DNA of 64,000 nucleotides, from the NCBI GenBank assembly GCA_002478885.1, contig DLKC01000010.1, positions 107,684-171,683 on the forward strand, in the 5' to 3' direction. Source of the stretch: Chitinophagaceae bacterium UBA7600 (GTDB taxonomy: Bacteria > Bacteroidota > Bacteroidia > Chitinophagales > Chitinophagaceae). This document shows, piece after piece, positions 8,424-17,242 of this stretch. The position numbers were made by a program, and so were the translations under genes. How positions within the stretch are numbered: the stretch's first letter is position 1; every line of letters starts with the position of its first letter. The notes beneath the pieces are model-generated. The model searched no databases. It had not been told where the DNA came from and saw only the letters and a program-made list of their open reading frames with translations.

Positions 8424-8738
8424 TTAACGAATAATAAGCATTACTCTTTTTGCATTTATTTGGGCGGTTCTGATCTTTTGGTTACCGGGCAAACTGTTTT
8501 CATGGCACTCCTGTATCGCTTCATTGCCTTGTTTGATGATTTCAGGAGGTGGGTTTGTAAAAGGATTGTCTGCAACAAGGATGATGTTTCCTTTCCATTC
8601 CTGAACCCAGCTAATTGGGTGACCCAACCTTAATAAAAAATCCGGAATTTCGGTAAGTTTATTGTCGCTTAAATCAGCTGCTTTTATTTTGGTGAGATTT
8701 TCTAAAACTCTTATTTCACTGGGTTGATTTTGATTCAA
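8424..8738 (-). pseudogene. Remnant of an LRR/ROCO-type protein
   Basis: A 104-codon frame. Its first half is leucine-rich-repeat-like: LTKIKAADLSDNKLTEIPDF, then NPFTNPPPEIIKQGNEAI. The last string is very close to the segment that joins the LRR region to the Roc GTPase domain in ROCO proteins (N-P-L..PP.EI..QG..AI). Such proteins normally exceed 800 residues, with several LRRs before and Roc-COR domains after this point. Here only one and a half repeats remain, and the frame stops right after AKRVMLIIR, where a Roc P-loop should begin. I read it as the leftover of a larger gene. A small functional protein cannot be excluded. Confidence 0.5.
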
Positions 8739-8763
8739 AGTATTAAAGTTGGCTACATAAATA

Positions 8764-9918
8764 TTATTCTTCTAAATGCGAAGTGTCTAACCTGCCGGTG
8801 AAAATGGAAGACATTTGTTTGGCGCTGTAAATATTGCGGTTAACCTTATTGCCAAGCACAATGATTGTGGCCGTATCCTGCACAAGCCGCGTGAACACGG
8901 TATTGCTGCCATGCCACTTGCCGTTGTGGTAAACCACCGTGTCGCCGTTGTTAAAATAAAGATGCCATGCAAGGCCGTAATTGTGCATGCTCCTGCGCTC
9001 GTTGCTGTAGGGCGTAAAAGCAAGATCGAGCGTGGATTTTTTCAGGAAAATATTTTCGTATAGAACCCGGTCCCACTGAAAGAGGTCGCGGACGGTGCTG
9101 TAAATATTTTTGTCGCCATAGGTGCAATCAAGATGATCCATGGGGAAAGGCCTGGTAACAGAATAAGTAGGAATATAATTAGCGGTGTCTGCTGCGCTGA
9201 ACACGTAGGTATCCACCAGGCCCAGCGGCATGAACACACTGTCTTTCATGTATGTAGGAAAGGGCTGTTTGGTGAGTTGTTCAATGATGAGCGCAAGCAA
9301 CACAAAATTGGTATTGCAGTAATGGTAGCTTCTTCCGGCGGGCGACATGATGGCGGGTTTGTGTACGATCATAAAATTGAGCACATCTTCGTTGGTCGCT
9401 TTTTGTTTTTTGTTCCAGATAGAATCCATAAAGTAGAGGTAATTCGGCAGCCCGCTGCGATGGTCGAGCAGCATTTGCACCGTAATACCCTTATAAGGAA
9501 TTTGCGGAAAGTATTTAGTCAGTGAATCGTTCAGCGAAAGGCGGCCCTGCTCATAGAGTTTCAGGATCGTCATGCCAGTGAATGTTTTTGAAATAGAAGC
9601 CAGGTGAAAGGGCGTATGTTCTGTGATCGGTTCTTTTTTGGCGAAGTCGTAAAGGCCGCGGTAATCTTCAAATAAAACCTTTCCGTTTTTGGCCACAAGT
9701 ATGGCTCCATTAAAACCGGTTCGAACGAGATTCTTGTTATAATAATCCTCGATGGCCCTATGATAAGCGCCCACTACAGCATCGCTTAATGGGTGAAAAA
9801 TGGTATCAGCCTGGTCAGTAAGGCTGGATGTTGGGGTAGCTTTTTGGTTTTGACTGTTGCTAGAATCGCAACTTAAAAAAGACAAGAGCGATGATATAAG
9901 AAGCAGATATACTTTCAT
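8764..9918 (-). CDS. Secreted serine hydrolase, class C beta-lactamase family
   Basis: A 384-residue lipoprotein (signal MKVYLLLISSLLSFLSC with lipobox cysteine). The penicillin-binding fold shows the catalytic SISK (SxxK) in HLASISKTFTG, the YxN-type YHYCNTN, and a late HxG-like WHGSNTVF in place of KTG. These hydrolases act on beta-lactams, D-amino-acid peptides or esters; the substrate cannot be told from sequence. It is expected at the periplasmic face of a membrane. A minus-strand near-match to the -7 box (TTACTTTG, 9948-9955) lies about 30 bases upstream. Followed by the LRR remnant after 25 bases. Confidence 0.85.
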   Translation of the reverse strand: MKVYLLLISSLLSFLSCDSSNSQNQKATPTSSLTDQADTIFHPLSDAVVGAYHRAIEDYYNKNLVRTGFNGAILVAKNGKVLFEDYRGLYDFAKKEPITEHTPFHLASISKTFTGMTILKLYEQGRLSLNDSLTKYFPQIPYKGITVQMLLDHRSGLPNYLYFMDSIWNKKQKATNEDVLNFMIVHKPAIMSPAGRSYHYCNTNFVLLALIIEQLTKQPFPTYMKDSVFMPLGLVDTYVFSAADTANYIPTYSVTRPFPMDHLDCTYGDKNIYSTVRDLFQWDRVLYENIFLKKSTLDLAFTPYSNERRSMHNYGLAWHLYFNNGDTVVYHNGKWHGSNTVFTRLVQDTATIIVLGNKVNRNIYSAKQMSSIFTGRLDTSHLEE

Positions 9919-10025
9919 TAAAATTCGGATGCTTGTTTTGATGCGGACAAAGTAAAAGAAACGAATGCATAAATTTTTATAATTATTTTCTTTGTGACAA
10001 TACCTTTACAAAATGTGCATTGCCT

Positions 10026-11180
10026 ATGGCTGTTGTATTATTTGATAAAAAAGAGCGCAGGAAATTATACCCGCTGAACAATTGCTGTGCGGCGGCTGAA
10101 CTGCGTTGCGGCATATTCAATGCCCTGGAAAGGTGGGCGCTGATTACAGGTGACAATGCCTATGTACATACGGCAGCACATCTTGCTCCGCTATACGCTC
10201 CTGTTCCCGCGGAAACGCATCTATGGATTGATGCCTCCCTTATTGTGGATGAGGCATTGGTTAAAGAAATGCTTTCTCTTGAAGAGGGTGCGTACATGGC
10301 TGATGAACATGGATTGATCGCGGCCAAAATCAATATCCAGTCTGCGGAATTTGATGAGGCTTTGTTCGCGTCAACGGCCAAACTGGTGGCAACGGTTCGC
10401 CGCATAGAATATCCCTGGCAAATATTCCAGTACAACGATGCGGCTATAAGGGCAGATTTTGAACTATTGACCGCAAGAAAAAAAACGGCACCGTTGCCCG
10501 AACAGAACAATTATTTAAACCCGTCGCAGATATTTTTAGAAGAAGGCGCATCGGTGGCATTCAGTTCTATCAATGCATCAACCGGCCCGGTGTATATCGG
10601 CCGCAATACAGTTATTATGGAAGGCTCGGCTATTCGCGGGCCCTTTGCTTTGTGTGAAGGCAGCGTTTTAAAAATGGGCGCTAAAATATATGGCGCCACT
10701 ACCATCGGACCATACTGCGTGGTTGGCGGCGAGGTAAAGAATGCGGTACTGCAAGCCTGCAGCAACAAAGGCCACGACGGTTATCTGGGCGATGCGGTTA
10801 TTGGCCGCTGGTGTAATCTTGGTGCAGGCACGAGCAACAGCAATGTGAAAAACAATGCCGGCCTTGTAAAAATGTGGAATGCATTTTCAGGCGGTTATGC
10901 GCATGTGGACGTGAAGTGTGGTGTGATCATGGGCGACTACAGCAAAACAGCTATCAACAGTTCCCTGAACACGGGAACAGTTATTGGCAGCTGCTGCAAT
11001 GTTTTTGGCGAGGGATTGCTTCCAACTTATATCAAAGACTTTGAGTGGGGCACCAAGAGGTTCAGCCGCTACGAGCTCGACCGTGCCATTAACGATATTG
11101 CCAATTGGAAAAAAATGAAGGGCCAAACTTTATCCGATCCTGAAATAAATGTTTTGAAACATATCTTTGAAAAATTCTGA
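10026..11180 (+). CDS. GlmU-family sugar nucleotidyltransferase / acyltransferase-like protein
   Basis: A 384-residue protein of the alternative Bacteroidota GlmU type. The N-terminal part (about 1-150) is a short nucleotidyltransferase-like domain without a classical glycine-rich start (MAVVLFDKKERRKLYPL). The C-terminal part (about 170-350) is a left-handed beta-helix with hexapeptide repeats (VYIGRNTVI, IGPYCVVGG, IGRWCNLGAG, IMGDYSKTA). The likely role is synthesis of UDP-GlcNAc for the cell envelope, but other sugar substrates are possible. The ATG at 10026 is preferred to an in-frame TTG two codons earlier. The triosephosphate isomerase gene follows after 32 bases, so both are probably one operon. 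Confidence 0.75.
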   Translation: MAVVLFDKKERRKLYPLNNCCAAAELRCGIFNALERWALITGDNAYVHTAAHLAPLYAPVPAETHLWIDASLIVDEALVKEMLSLEEGAYMADEHGLIAAKINIQSAEFDEALFASTAKLVATVRRIEYPWQIFQYNDAAIRADFELLTARKKTAPLPEQNNYLNPSQIFLEEGASVAFSSINASTGPVYIGRNTVIMEGSAIRGPFALCEGSVLKMGAKIYGATTIGPYCVVGGEVKNAVLQACSNKGHDGYLGDAVIGRWCNLGAGTSNSNVKNNAGLVKMWNAFSGGYAHVDVKCGVIMGDYSKTAINSSLNTGTVIGSCCNVFGEGLLPTYIKDFEWGTKRFSRYELDRAINDIANWKKMKGQTLSDPEINVLKHIFEKF

Positions 11181-11212
11181 AATAAGCAAACAACCAAAAA
11201 ACAGCAATTGTT

Positions 11213-11977
11213 ATGAGAAAACAGATCGCGGCAGCAAACTGGAAAATGAACCTTACGATCAGCCAGGGCGCTGACCTGCTTGATGCAATTATTGCGAAGC
11301 CACATAGTCTTACAGAAAACCAGCAGGCGGTGTTTGCGGTTCCGTCACCCTACCTCGCCATGGCACAAGCTAAAGTAGCCGGCAAGAAAAATGTATTTAT
11401 CGCCGCACAGAATTGCTACAGCAAAAAGAGTGGTGCTTACACCGGTGAGGTTTCTGTGGAAATGTTGCAGTCACTTGGCATCAGCGTAGTGGTACTCGGC
11501 CACTCAGAGCGCCGTGAATATTTTAATGAAAGCAACCAGTTTTTGGCGGATAAAGTAAATATCTGTCTCGAATATAATATAACGCCCATTTTCTGCTGCG
11601 GGGAAGCACTTGCCATTCGTGAAGCAGGTACACAAAATGATTATGTGGCCAAACAATTGGAAGAGTCCTTGTTTCATTTATCTGCAGAGCAATTGCAGAA
11701 GCTGGTAATAGCCTACGAACCAATCTGGGCCATCGGTACCGGCAAAACTGCCAGCAGTGAACAGGCGCAGGAAATGCATGCGCATCTTCGTGCGGTGCTG
11801 GCGTCGAAATATGGCGATGCCGTTGCGGCCAACATTTCCATTTTATATGGCGGCAGCGTAAAGGGCAGCAACGCAAAAGAATTGTTCTCACAGCCCGATG
11901 TTGATGGCGGCCTTGTCGGCGGTGCTTCATTGAACGCCGATGAATTTGTTACCATCATCAACAGTTTAAAAGCATAA
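11213..11977 (+). CDS. tpiA: Triosephosphate isomerase
   Basis: A 254-residue glycolytic TIM-barrel enzyme that interconverts glyceraldehyde 3-phosphate and dihydroxyacetone phosphate. All catalytic landmarks are present: Lys in NWKMN (K11), the electrophilic His in VVLGHSERR, the catalytic Glu in AYEPIWAIGTGKTAS with the flexible loop just after, and the phosphate-binding ILYGGSV and VDGGLVGGASL. Length is normal. It is the second gene of a two-gene operon with the GlmU-like gene and is closed by a terminator. Confidence 0.97.
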   Translation: MRKQIAAANWKMNLTISQGADLLDAIIAKPHSLTENQQAVFAVPSPYLAMAQAKVAGKKNVFIAAQNCYSKKSGAYTGEVSVEMLQSLGISVVVLGHSERREYFNESNQFLADKVNICLEYNITPIFCCGEALAIREAGTQNDYVAKQLEESLFHLSAEQLQKLVIAYEPIWAIGTGKTASSEQAQEMHAHLRAVLASKYGDAVAANISILYGGSVKGSNAKELFSQPDVDGGLVGGASLNADEFVTIINSLKA

Positions 11978-12027
11978 GGTAAAATATTGCAGGGACCTGT
12001 TACAGGTCGCATTATTCTTTGTGCGTT

Positions 12028-12060
12028 AGTGCCGGGTACCGGGCATCACTCACTTGTACA
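12028..12060 (+). repeat. Dispersed intergenic element, short decayed left arm
   Basis: AGTGCCGGGTACC then GGCATCACTCACTTGTAC. Only the end block and the distal half of the core remain; the element seems to have lost the TTGCG part. It lies between tpiA and its terminator. Confidence 0.45.
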
Positions 12061-12068
12061 ATATATTT

Positions 12069-12097
12069 ATGGCCGGCCGGCTTTGCTGGCCGGCCAT
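12069..12097 (+). terminator. Terminator of the glmU-like/tpiA operon
   Basis: A 10-bp GC-rich stem ATGGCCGGCC with its complement around a nine-base loop that can extend the stem, followed by TTTACTTTTTT. It lies 92 bases after the tpiA stop and 24 bases before the hemerythrin ATG. Confidence 0.85.
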
Positions 12098-12121
12098 TTA
12101 CTTTTTTAAAACAAATTCTGA

Positions 12122-12592
12122 ATGAAGCGCCACGAACAATTGCAACCGCTTTCAAGGCAGCACCATAACGGCCTTTTGGCGGCGTTGCTGTTGAGTAAAG
12201 GAGTGAAGAAAAATGCATCGACTTTTGTGATGCGTGATTTTATCATCTATACCTGGCAGACCGACCTTGAAAAACACTTCAGCGATGAAGAAAATTTCCT
12301 GCTGCCTGCGATAAAGCATACCGCTATCTACTCTACACTTGGCCAGCAATTATTGCAGGAGCACGCGGTGATCCGATCTTTGGTGGAATCGTTCCAAAAG
12401 CATGAAGTATCTCCCGCCGGCATTCAGCAATTTGCCGATCTGCTTGAAGCGCATATCCGTTTCGAAGAGCGGGTATTGTTTCCCCAAACAGAAGCGTTGT
12501 TAAGCGAAGCAGAAATGAATGCCTTTGGCGCCCATCTTCATCAAGGCGATGAGCACAATTGCATGAACTACTTTATTAAGTTCTGGGAGTAG
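12122..12592 (+). CDS. Hemerythrin-like domain protein
   Basis: A 156-residue all-helical protein. The di-iron ligands of the hemerythrin fold are visible: the N-terminal QHHNG, then EKHFSDEEN, the single His in QEHAVI, and EAHIRFEER; a late HLHQGDEHN adds further His residues. Such cytoplasmic proteins bind O2 or NO, or sense iron and oxygen. No partner domain is present, so the role is open. The gene is separated from tpiA by a terminator and should have its own promoter. Confidence 0.85.
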   Translation: MKRHEQLQPLSRQHHNGLLAALLLSKGVKKNASTFVMRDFIIYTWQTDLEKHFSDEENFLLPAIKHTAIYSTLGQQLLQEHAVIRSLVESFQKHEVSPAGIQQFADLLEAHIRFEERVLFPQTEALLSEAEMNAFGAHLHQGDEHNCMNYFIKFWE

Positions 12593-12624
12593 CAGCATTG
12601 CCTGGCCAAACATTTCATTGGATC

Positions 12625-12652
12625 TTGTATAAACCTGTTACATTTATCTTCG
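12625..12652 (+). promoter_or_regulatory. Possible promoter of the flippase gene
   Basis: TTG at 12625-12627, 17 bases, TATCTTCG at 12645-12652 (seven of eight to TAnnTTTG). The spacing is shorter than usual. It leaves a 47-base leader before the ATG. Confidence 0.35.
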
Positions 12653-12699
12653 ATAATAAAATGCTGAGAAAGGCATTTAAAAACATTCAGCAGTAAAGC

Positions 12700-14007
12700 A
12701 TGAATTTCCAAAAATTATTGTTGCAGAGCCTTACATGGAGAGGAGTGTACTTTATTTCCATGTTGCTTGTAAATGTTTTTTTATCGAGGTACCTGCAGGC
12801 TGCTTCCACGGGTATTGTGTATTACATTTCCAATATTTTTTCTTTTTCATTGATAATTGTCGGTCTAAGCTTTGAATCGGGCGTTACTTTTTATGCTTCA
12901 GGTGCTCTTATTCAAAAGAACAAGCTTATTTGGTTTGTTGTGTTGTGGAGTTTTGTGTTGGTGGCGCTTGTGCTTGCGGCCATAGCACTTTATTTTCATT
13001 TCAGCAGCGGTGCGCACGAAGTGTTGGACAACCGTTACTATTATTTTGGCGTTACCTACATAGCCGGGCTTTTTCTAACCAACTGTGCGGCCGCATTATT
13101 TTATACACAGAATAATTTTTTGCTGCCCAATGCGTTGCTTGCTGCCTGGAATATCCTGCTGATCATCTTCATACCAAAACATCCTGCGGCGAGTATCGAA
13201 GAAGCCACGCCCATACTCGACGCTTACTTCCTGGTTTTTATATTACAGGGTATTTCCATTTGCGTTGCATATTTATTCAGCGATAAAGCAACGCGACAAT
13301 TTGCACTTCCGGTAAAAGCAGAACTAAAAGACCTGTTCCGGTTTTCTTCTTTGGCAATGGCGGCGAATATTGTTTTCTTCCTGGTTTACCGGGTCGATTA
13401 CTTATTTGTAAATGCCAGCCCTGTTTGCACGGCCGCCGACCTCGGAAATTATATACAGGTTTCGAAACTCGGGCAGTTGCTCCTCATCATTCCCCAAATT
13501 ATTGCCAGTGTTATCTTCCCGAGAACGGCAAGCGGCATCGAAAGGAAAGAACTGAACAACACACTTATGATCATGGCGCGACTTTTTTTGCAGTTGTATG
13601 TTGTGGTGCTGATCGTGGTAATCTTCGCGGGCCAGTATGTTTTTACTTTACTTTTTGGCGAAACATTCAATGCCATGAAACTGCCTTTTATTATTCTAAT
13701 TCCCGGCATATTTTCTTTATCGGTGCTTACTTTACTCGCCGCTTATTTCTCCGGAAAAGGCAAAGTGATTGTAAATGTAACAGGCACCGGTATCGCGCTG
13801 GTAGTGGTAATTATTGGCGATTATTTGTTTGTGCCGCGTTATGGTATTGTGGCGGCAGCTGCTGTTAGTACGGTTGGCTACACGGTTAACCTGCTGTATA
13901 TTTTGTATGTATTCTATAAAGATTACTCCATTAATCTCTACGATTTTTTTCACTGGCGCAAAGAAGACTATACGTGGATAAAAAATTTGCTGTTGAAGGG
14001 TAAGTGA
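12700..14007 (+). CDS. Polysaccharide flippase (Wzx/MATE-like oligosaccharide exporter)
   Basis: A 435-residue inner-membrane protein with about 12 hydrophobic segments and short charged loops. The start MNFQKLLLQSLTWRGVYFIS resembles O-antigen flippases of the MOP superfamily, which move lipid-linked sugar units to the periplasm. It is followed, across a repeat element, by an FkbM methyltransferase on the other strand and a GT4 glycosyltransferase, a set expected for surface polysaccharide making. The substrate is not visible in the sequence. The 3' end runs directly into the repeat element. Confidence 0.8.
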   Translation: MNFQKLLLQSLTWRGVYFISMLLVNVFLSRYLQAASTGIVYYISNIFSFSLIIVGLSFESGVTFYASGALIQKNKLIWFVVLWSFVLVALVLAAIALYFHFSSGAHEVLDNRYYYFGVTYIAGLFLTNCAAALFYTQNNFLLPNALLAAWNILLIIFIPKHPAASIEEATPILDAYFLVFILQGISICVAYLFSDKATRQFALPVKAELKDLFRFSSLAMAANIVFFLVYRVDYLFVNASPVCTAADLGNYIQVSKLGQLLLIIPQIIASVIFPRTASGIERKELNNTLMIMARLFLQLYVVVLIVVIFAGQYVFTLLFGETFNAMKLPFIILIPGIFSLSVLTLLAAYFSGKGKVIVNVTGTGIALVVVIIGDYLFVPRYGIVAAAAVSTVGYTVNLLYILYVFYKDYSINLYDFFHWRKEDYTWIKNLLLKGK

Positions 14008-14018
14008 CTTTTGGTTGC

Positions 14019-14182
14019 CGGCTTTTGTGCTGCTATGGAGCATCGTTGTGTCACTCACTTCAACGTTCTTCTCATAGAGGAGTTTCGGGATGAAGATAAT
14101 CGCCTTTATAACTGCTCCGTGCGATGCAGTAAAAGAGTGCGACGCAACGAAGCTGCCACAAGACACAACAGCCGGTTACATA
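14019..14182. repeat. Dispersed intergenic element, both arms, between convergent genes
   Basis: Left arm: GGTTGCCGGCTTTTG, then GAGCATCG and the core TTGTGTCACTCACTTCAAC (14046-14064). Right arm: AAGAGTGCGACGCAAC (14133-14148), then GAAGCTGCCAC and ACAACAGCCGGTTAC. The stop codon of the FkbM gene (14176-14178) falls inside the outer end of the right arm, so the element touches coding sequence. It could end transcription from both sides; no other terminator is visible here. Confidence 0.8.
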
Positions 14183-15042
14183 AAATTCTTTAACCGGCGA
14201 ACATGCTGCTGCTGCAAAAAGAAAATGCTGTAACCTTCGCGGAAAGTATTTTCAACGGGTGTGAGTTTTTCGCCAGACAATATCCATGATGAGTAATCAA
14301 AAGCGTACAGCATTTGATAAATGTCTTGCGGGTTATGGCCAAACCTTTCGAGGGTGCTTTTTAAAATCTCTATCATTACGAACGGCTTGTCTCTCCCGAT
14401 CCTTTGTTGCAGGCCTTTCAACACTTCCAGTTCGTGACCTTCTACGTCTATTTTAATGCCGGCAATACTGTTATTGAAATTTTGCTGTAGCCATTCGTCG
14501 CCGGTAATGGTGGTTACTTCAACAGTTTCGCCGCTGAACTCGTCAGAAGCTGAAAGCCCCGTGCTGCCAATGTTTGCGGTATTTGATAAATAGAGTTTTA
14601 CTTTCTCTTTTTTATCTGACAGCGCATTTTGCACCGTAATGATATTGCTGAAATTGTTGAGCGCGATATTGCTGTTAAGTTGTTCAAACGTTTTGGGCGA
14701 AGGCTCAAACGCGATAACAGTTCCGCTTTTTACCTGTTGCGCCGCGTGCAGCGAGTGATTGCCGATATTGGCACCTGCATCAAGAAAATTATCACCGGGT
14801 TGAAGCATAGTGCAGATGATGTTTATCTCTTCGGTTTCATAACCGTTGTGCCAGAACAATTGCCGTTGAATATGGTCAGCGATACCGAGTTTCATCAAGA
14901 CACCGGAAGGAAGTTTTTTTAGAAAAAATGTTTGCTCTATCCGGAATAGCTTACAGCACTGGAAAAATATTTTGAACCCTCTCGGCGGAAAGCGGAAATG
15001 GGTTGCATAGTAGTTAATGGCGCCTGTAAGCAATTTTTTCAT
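14176..15042 (-). CDS. FkbM-family methyltransferase
   Basis: A 288-residue SAM-dependent O-methyltransferase. The Rossmann fold shows motif I DAGANIGNHSLHA (about 97-109), AFEPSPKTFEQL, and the family hallmark KIDVEGHELEVLKGL. FkbM enzymes methylate hydroxyls of sugars and polyketides; here the neighbours (flippase, GT4) suggest a sugar of a surface glycan. Transcribed divergently from the GT4 gene, with only 38 bases between the starts, so the two may share a control region. Confidence 0.85.
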   Translation of the reverse strand: MKKLLTGAINYYATHFRFPPRGFKIFFQCCKLFRIEQTFFLKKLPSGVLMKLGIADHIQRQLFWHNGYETEEINIICTMLQPGDNFLDAGANIGNHSLHAAQQVKSGTVIAFEPSPKTFEQLNSNIALNNFSNIITVQNALSDKKEKVKLYLSNTANIGSTGLSASDEFSGETVEVTTITGDEWLQQNFNNSIAGIKIDVEGHELEVLKGLQQRIGRDKPFVMIEILKSTLERFGHNPQDIYQMLYAFDYSSWILSGEKLTPVENTFREGYSIFFLQQQHVRRLKNFM

Positions 15043-15080
15043 CTTGGTATATTAAAGAAAGAGTACAATCTTTGAAATGA

Positions 15081-16253
15081 ATGAAAAAGGTTGTATGGCT
15101 TGCAAGTTGGTATCCTACGGAAGAGCATCCGCTGCCGGGTGATTTTATCGAGCGTCATGCAAAAGCTGTTTCCATTTACCTGCCTGTTCATGTTATCCAC
15201 GTTGCAAGAATTCACGATAAAAATAGCCGTTCCGGTGTTTATATAAAAGAATATGAGCGCTACCCGTTGTTAAAGTCGGAAATATGCCCGTACAGGCTTC
15301 CCCGTTTTTTGGGGATTGATCTGCTGATTTCTTACTGTTGGTCACTGGTGCTTTATGCGAGACTTGTAAAGGCTTTTATTCGTACTAATGGAAAGCCATC
15401 CCTTCTGCATGTGCACGTTACATTGCGCTGCGGGCTCGTTGCGTTGTATTTTAAATGGTTTTACCGCATTCCTTTTGTAGTGTCGGAACACAACGGGGCA
15501 TTGCTGGAAGCGGCGAAGCAGTTTGACGGGCGCATTGGTTTTACCACGTTACAGTTGATGAAGCTGGTTATAAAAAATGCGGCTGCCATAACTACCGTCT
15601 CTGCGGTTTTAAGGAATGGGATTGCAAAACGGTTTGCCGTAAAAAGGTCTTTTGTTATTCCGAATGTGGTTGACACTTCCATATTTAATTTCCGGCCTGG
15701 CAGCGCAGCAAATAATGCCGGAGACTTTTTGCATGTGTCAACGCTTTCAGCGATAAAAAATGTTGATTTGATTTTAAGGGCGTTTGCGCTGGTAAAGCAG
15801 GAGCATGGCCTTTCTTTTTGTTTTAGGATCGTTGGCCCCCGGAATGATTCGCTGAAAAGACTTGCTGAGGAACTTGGCATCGCAGATAGCGTGCTATGGC
15901 TGGCTGAAACAGATCAGGATGGTATTGCCGCGGAAATGCGAACAGCCGGTGCCGTAATCCTGTACTCTTCTTATGAGAGCTTTGGCTGCATCAATATTGA
16001 AGCAAACGCTACAGGCAGGCCTGTTATCGTCAGCGATATACCGGCGTTCAGGGAATATTTGAAGGCAGCTGTCAATGCGGTGTTTGTGCCATTGGGCGAT
16101 GTGGTTGCACTTTCAAATGTACTAGCCGGGTTTATAGAAGGCCGCTACCATTTTGATCCGGGCGTTATTTCGGATGCTGCGACTGATTTTTCTTTTGCTG
16201 CTGTGGGGAAAATGTTTGCCGGTTTGTATGACAGTATAGAAGCGAAGATTTAG
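15081..16253 (+). CDS. Glycosyltransferase family 4
   Basis: A 390-residue GT-B glycosyltransferase. The start WLASWYPTEEHPLPGDFIERH is typical of GT4 enzymes that use nucleotide sugars for exopolysaccharide or lipopolysaccharide. The acceptor side has VSEHNGALLEAAKQ; the donor side has the EX7E motif ESFGCINIE in SSYESFGCINIEANATGRP. Sugar specificity cannot be read. Its last four bases overlap the 3' end of the small 2-TM gene on the opposite strand. Confidence 0.88.
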   Translation: MKKVVWLASWYPTEEHPLPGDFIERHAKAVSIYLPVHVIHVARIHDKNSRSGVYIKEYERYPLLKSEICPYRLPRFLGIDLLISYCWSLVLYARLVKAFIRTNGKPSLLHVHVTLRCGLVALYFKWFYRIPFVVSEHNGALLEAAKQFDGRIGFTTLQLMKLVIKNAAAITTVSAVLRNGIAKRFAVKRSFVIPNVVDTSIFNFRPGSAANNAGDFLHVSTLSAIKNVDLILRAFALVKQEHGLSFCFRIVGPRNDSLKRLAEELGIADSVLWLAETDQDGIAAEMRTAGAVILYSSYESFGCINIEANATGRPVIVSDIPAFREYLKAAVNAVFVPLGDVVALSNVLAGFIEGRYHFDPGVISDAATDFSFAAVGKMFAGLYDSIEAKI

Positions 16254-16540
16254 AAAAGGCTTTTGAAGATAAGAAAATTCATCCCGGTCAACAGCGCCCA
16301 AACGTAAAGGCAGATATTGATATAATTATTCAGCTTCATATAATTCTGCCTGTTACTGTCGTTGGCCATATCGACTTCTGCGTAGGAATAGATGCGGAAG
16401 AAACTTCCAACAATGGCAATTACGTCTATGCCTTTATTGATTAATATTATGATGATCTTCAGCAGCATCAGCACAGATGCAGCCAGGTGAAGATATGGGA
16501 TGGATTGGTGCAGTAGTTCGAGTACCCGGTCCATGCTCAT
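16250..16540 (-). CDS. Two-TM small membrane protein A (SFFRIYS family)
   Basis: A 96-residue protein with two hydrophobic segments (about 18-46 and 74-94) and a central conserved loop GSFFRIYSYAEVDM, then YMKLNNYINICLYVW. It is clearly paralogous to the gene at 16,730-17,017: both share SFFRIYS, an acidic-Met pair, an Arg-rich patch, MK.NN.IN and a LY.W segment at matching spacing. I do not recognise the family. Its stop codon overlaps the end of the GT4 gene. Confidence 0.6.
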   Translation of the reverse strand: MSMDRVLELLHQSIPYLHLAASVLMLLKIIIILINKGIDVIAIVGSFFRIYSYAEVDMANDSNRQNYMKLNNYINICLYVWALLTGMNFLIFKSLF

Positions 16541-16729
16541 TGTTTGTTTTAAATGAATGAAAAATCGTTCATTTTAATAGAGACCGGATTAAAATTCTTG
16601 TTGGAAAAAATTCAGTTTCAGAACTGTATACAGCTAAAATAAGCAATTGATTTTACAGCGAAATGATTTTTTTTTAACAGGCAGGTGAATTAGCGTGGCC
16701 GAAACCCCGGGGCCGTACAGCAATTGCTG

Positions 16730-17017
16730 TTAATACCACCTTTCGAAAACCACGAGTACGATAATGGTTAATACGATCCAGGTATAGAGATAATAATTAA
16801 TCAGGTTGTTCCATTTCATAAAGCGGCGCCTGCCTGCGCTTTCGGTCATCGAATGATCGCTTTGGGAATATATCCGGAAAAAACTGGAAAAAACAGCCGG
16901 CAGGTTAAACCCTTTGTTTTGAAAAACGAGGATGGCTTTAAAGGTCACGCCGATTATTGCCAGCAGATGCAGCCACGGAATAATTGCGCCAATCATTTCC
17001 AATATCCAATCGATCAT
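16730..17017 (-). CDS. Two-TM small membrane protein B (SFFRIYS family)
   Basis: A 95-residue paralogue of the previous protein: two hydrophobic segments (about 11-38 and 71-92), loop SSFFRIYSQSDHSM, then RRRFMKWNNLINYYLYTW. The 189 bases between the two genes show no element or terminator that I recognise, and the tandem arrangement suggests a duplication. Transcribed divergently from lepA. Function unknown; size and layout would fit a membrane-bound accessory subunit, but nothing shows the partner. Confidence 0.6.
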   Translation of the reverse strand: MIDWILEMIGAIIPWLHLLAIIGVTFKAILVFQNKGFNLPAVFSSFFRIYSQSDHSMTESAGRRRFMKWNNLINYYLYTWIVLTIIVLVVFERWY

Positions 17018-17227
17018 AATTTGTTTTTTTCTGGCTTTCGCCTTTTCTCTGCTTCATTGGAGGTAGGGATTAAGGAAGACTGTTGCCAATCGTTTATCTG
17101 ATCCTGGATTTACCAGGAATCTTGCCGGCACTGTCTTCTATGCACCAGAATTTATCTGAACCTGGTTGCTTTTTATGGGGGTGGGCGAAGTTAACCTGAA
17201 ATCTTCAATTTAAGAAAGTTCAAGTAT

Positions 17228-17235
17228 TATCTTTG
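17228..17235 (+). promoter_or_regulatory. -7 box of lepA
   Basis: TATCTTTG, a full match to TAnnTTTG, with only seven bases between it and the lepA ATG. Transcription would start at or beside the start codon, giving a leaderless message. The -33 position is poor (no TTG). Confidence 0.5.
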
Positions 17236-17242
17236 CCGCATC

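Noticed and set aside
16541..16729. Possible small RNA or promoter between the two 2-TM genes
   Set aside because: An AATGAA-rich stretch with a short inverted repeat near 16,552-16,575 is visible, but it has no T-run or conserved box.
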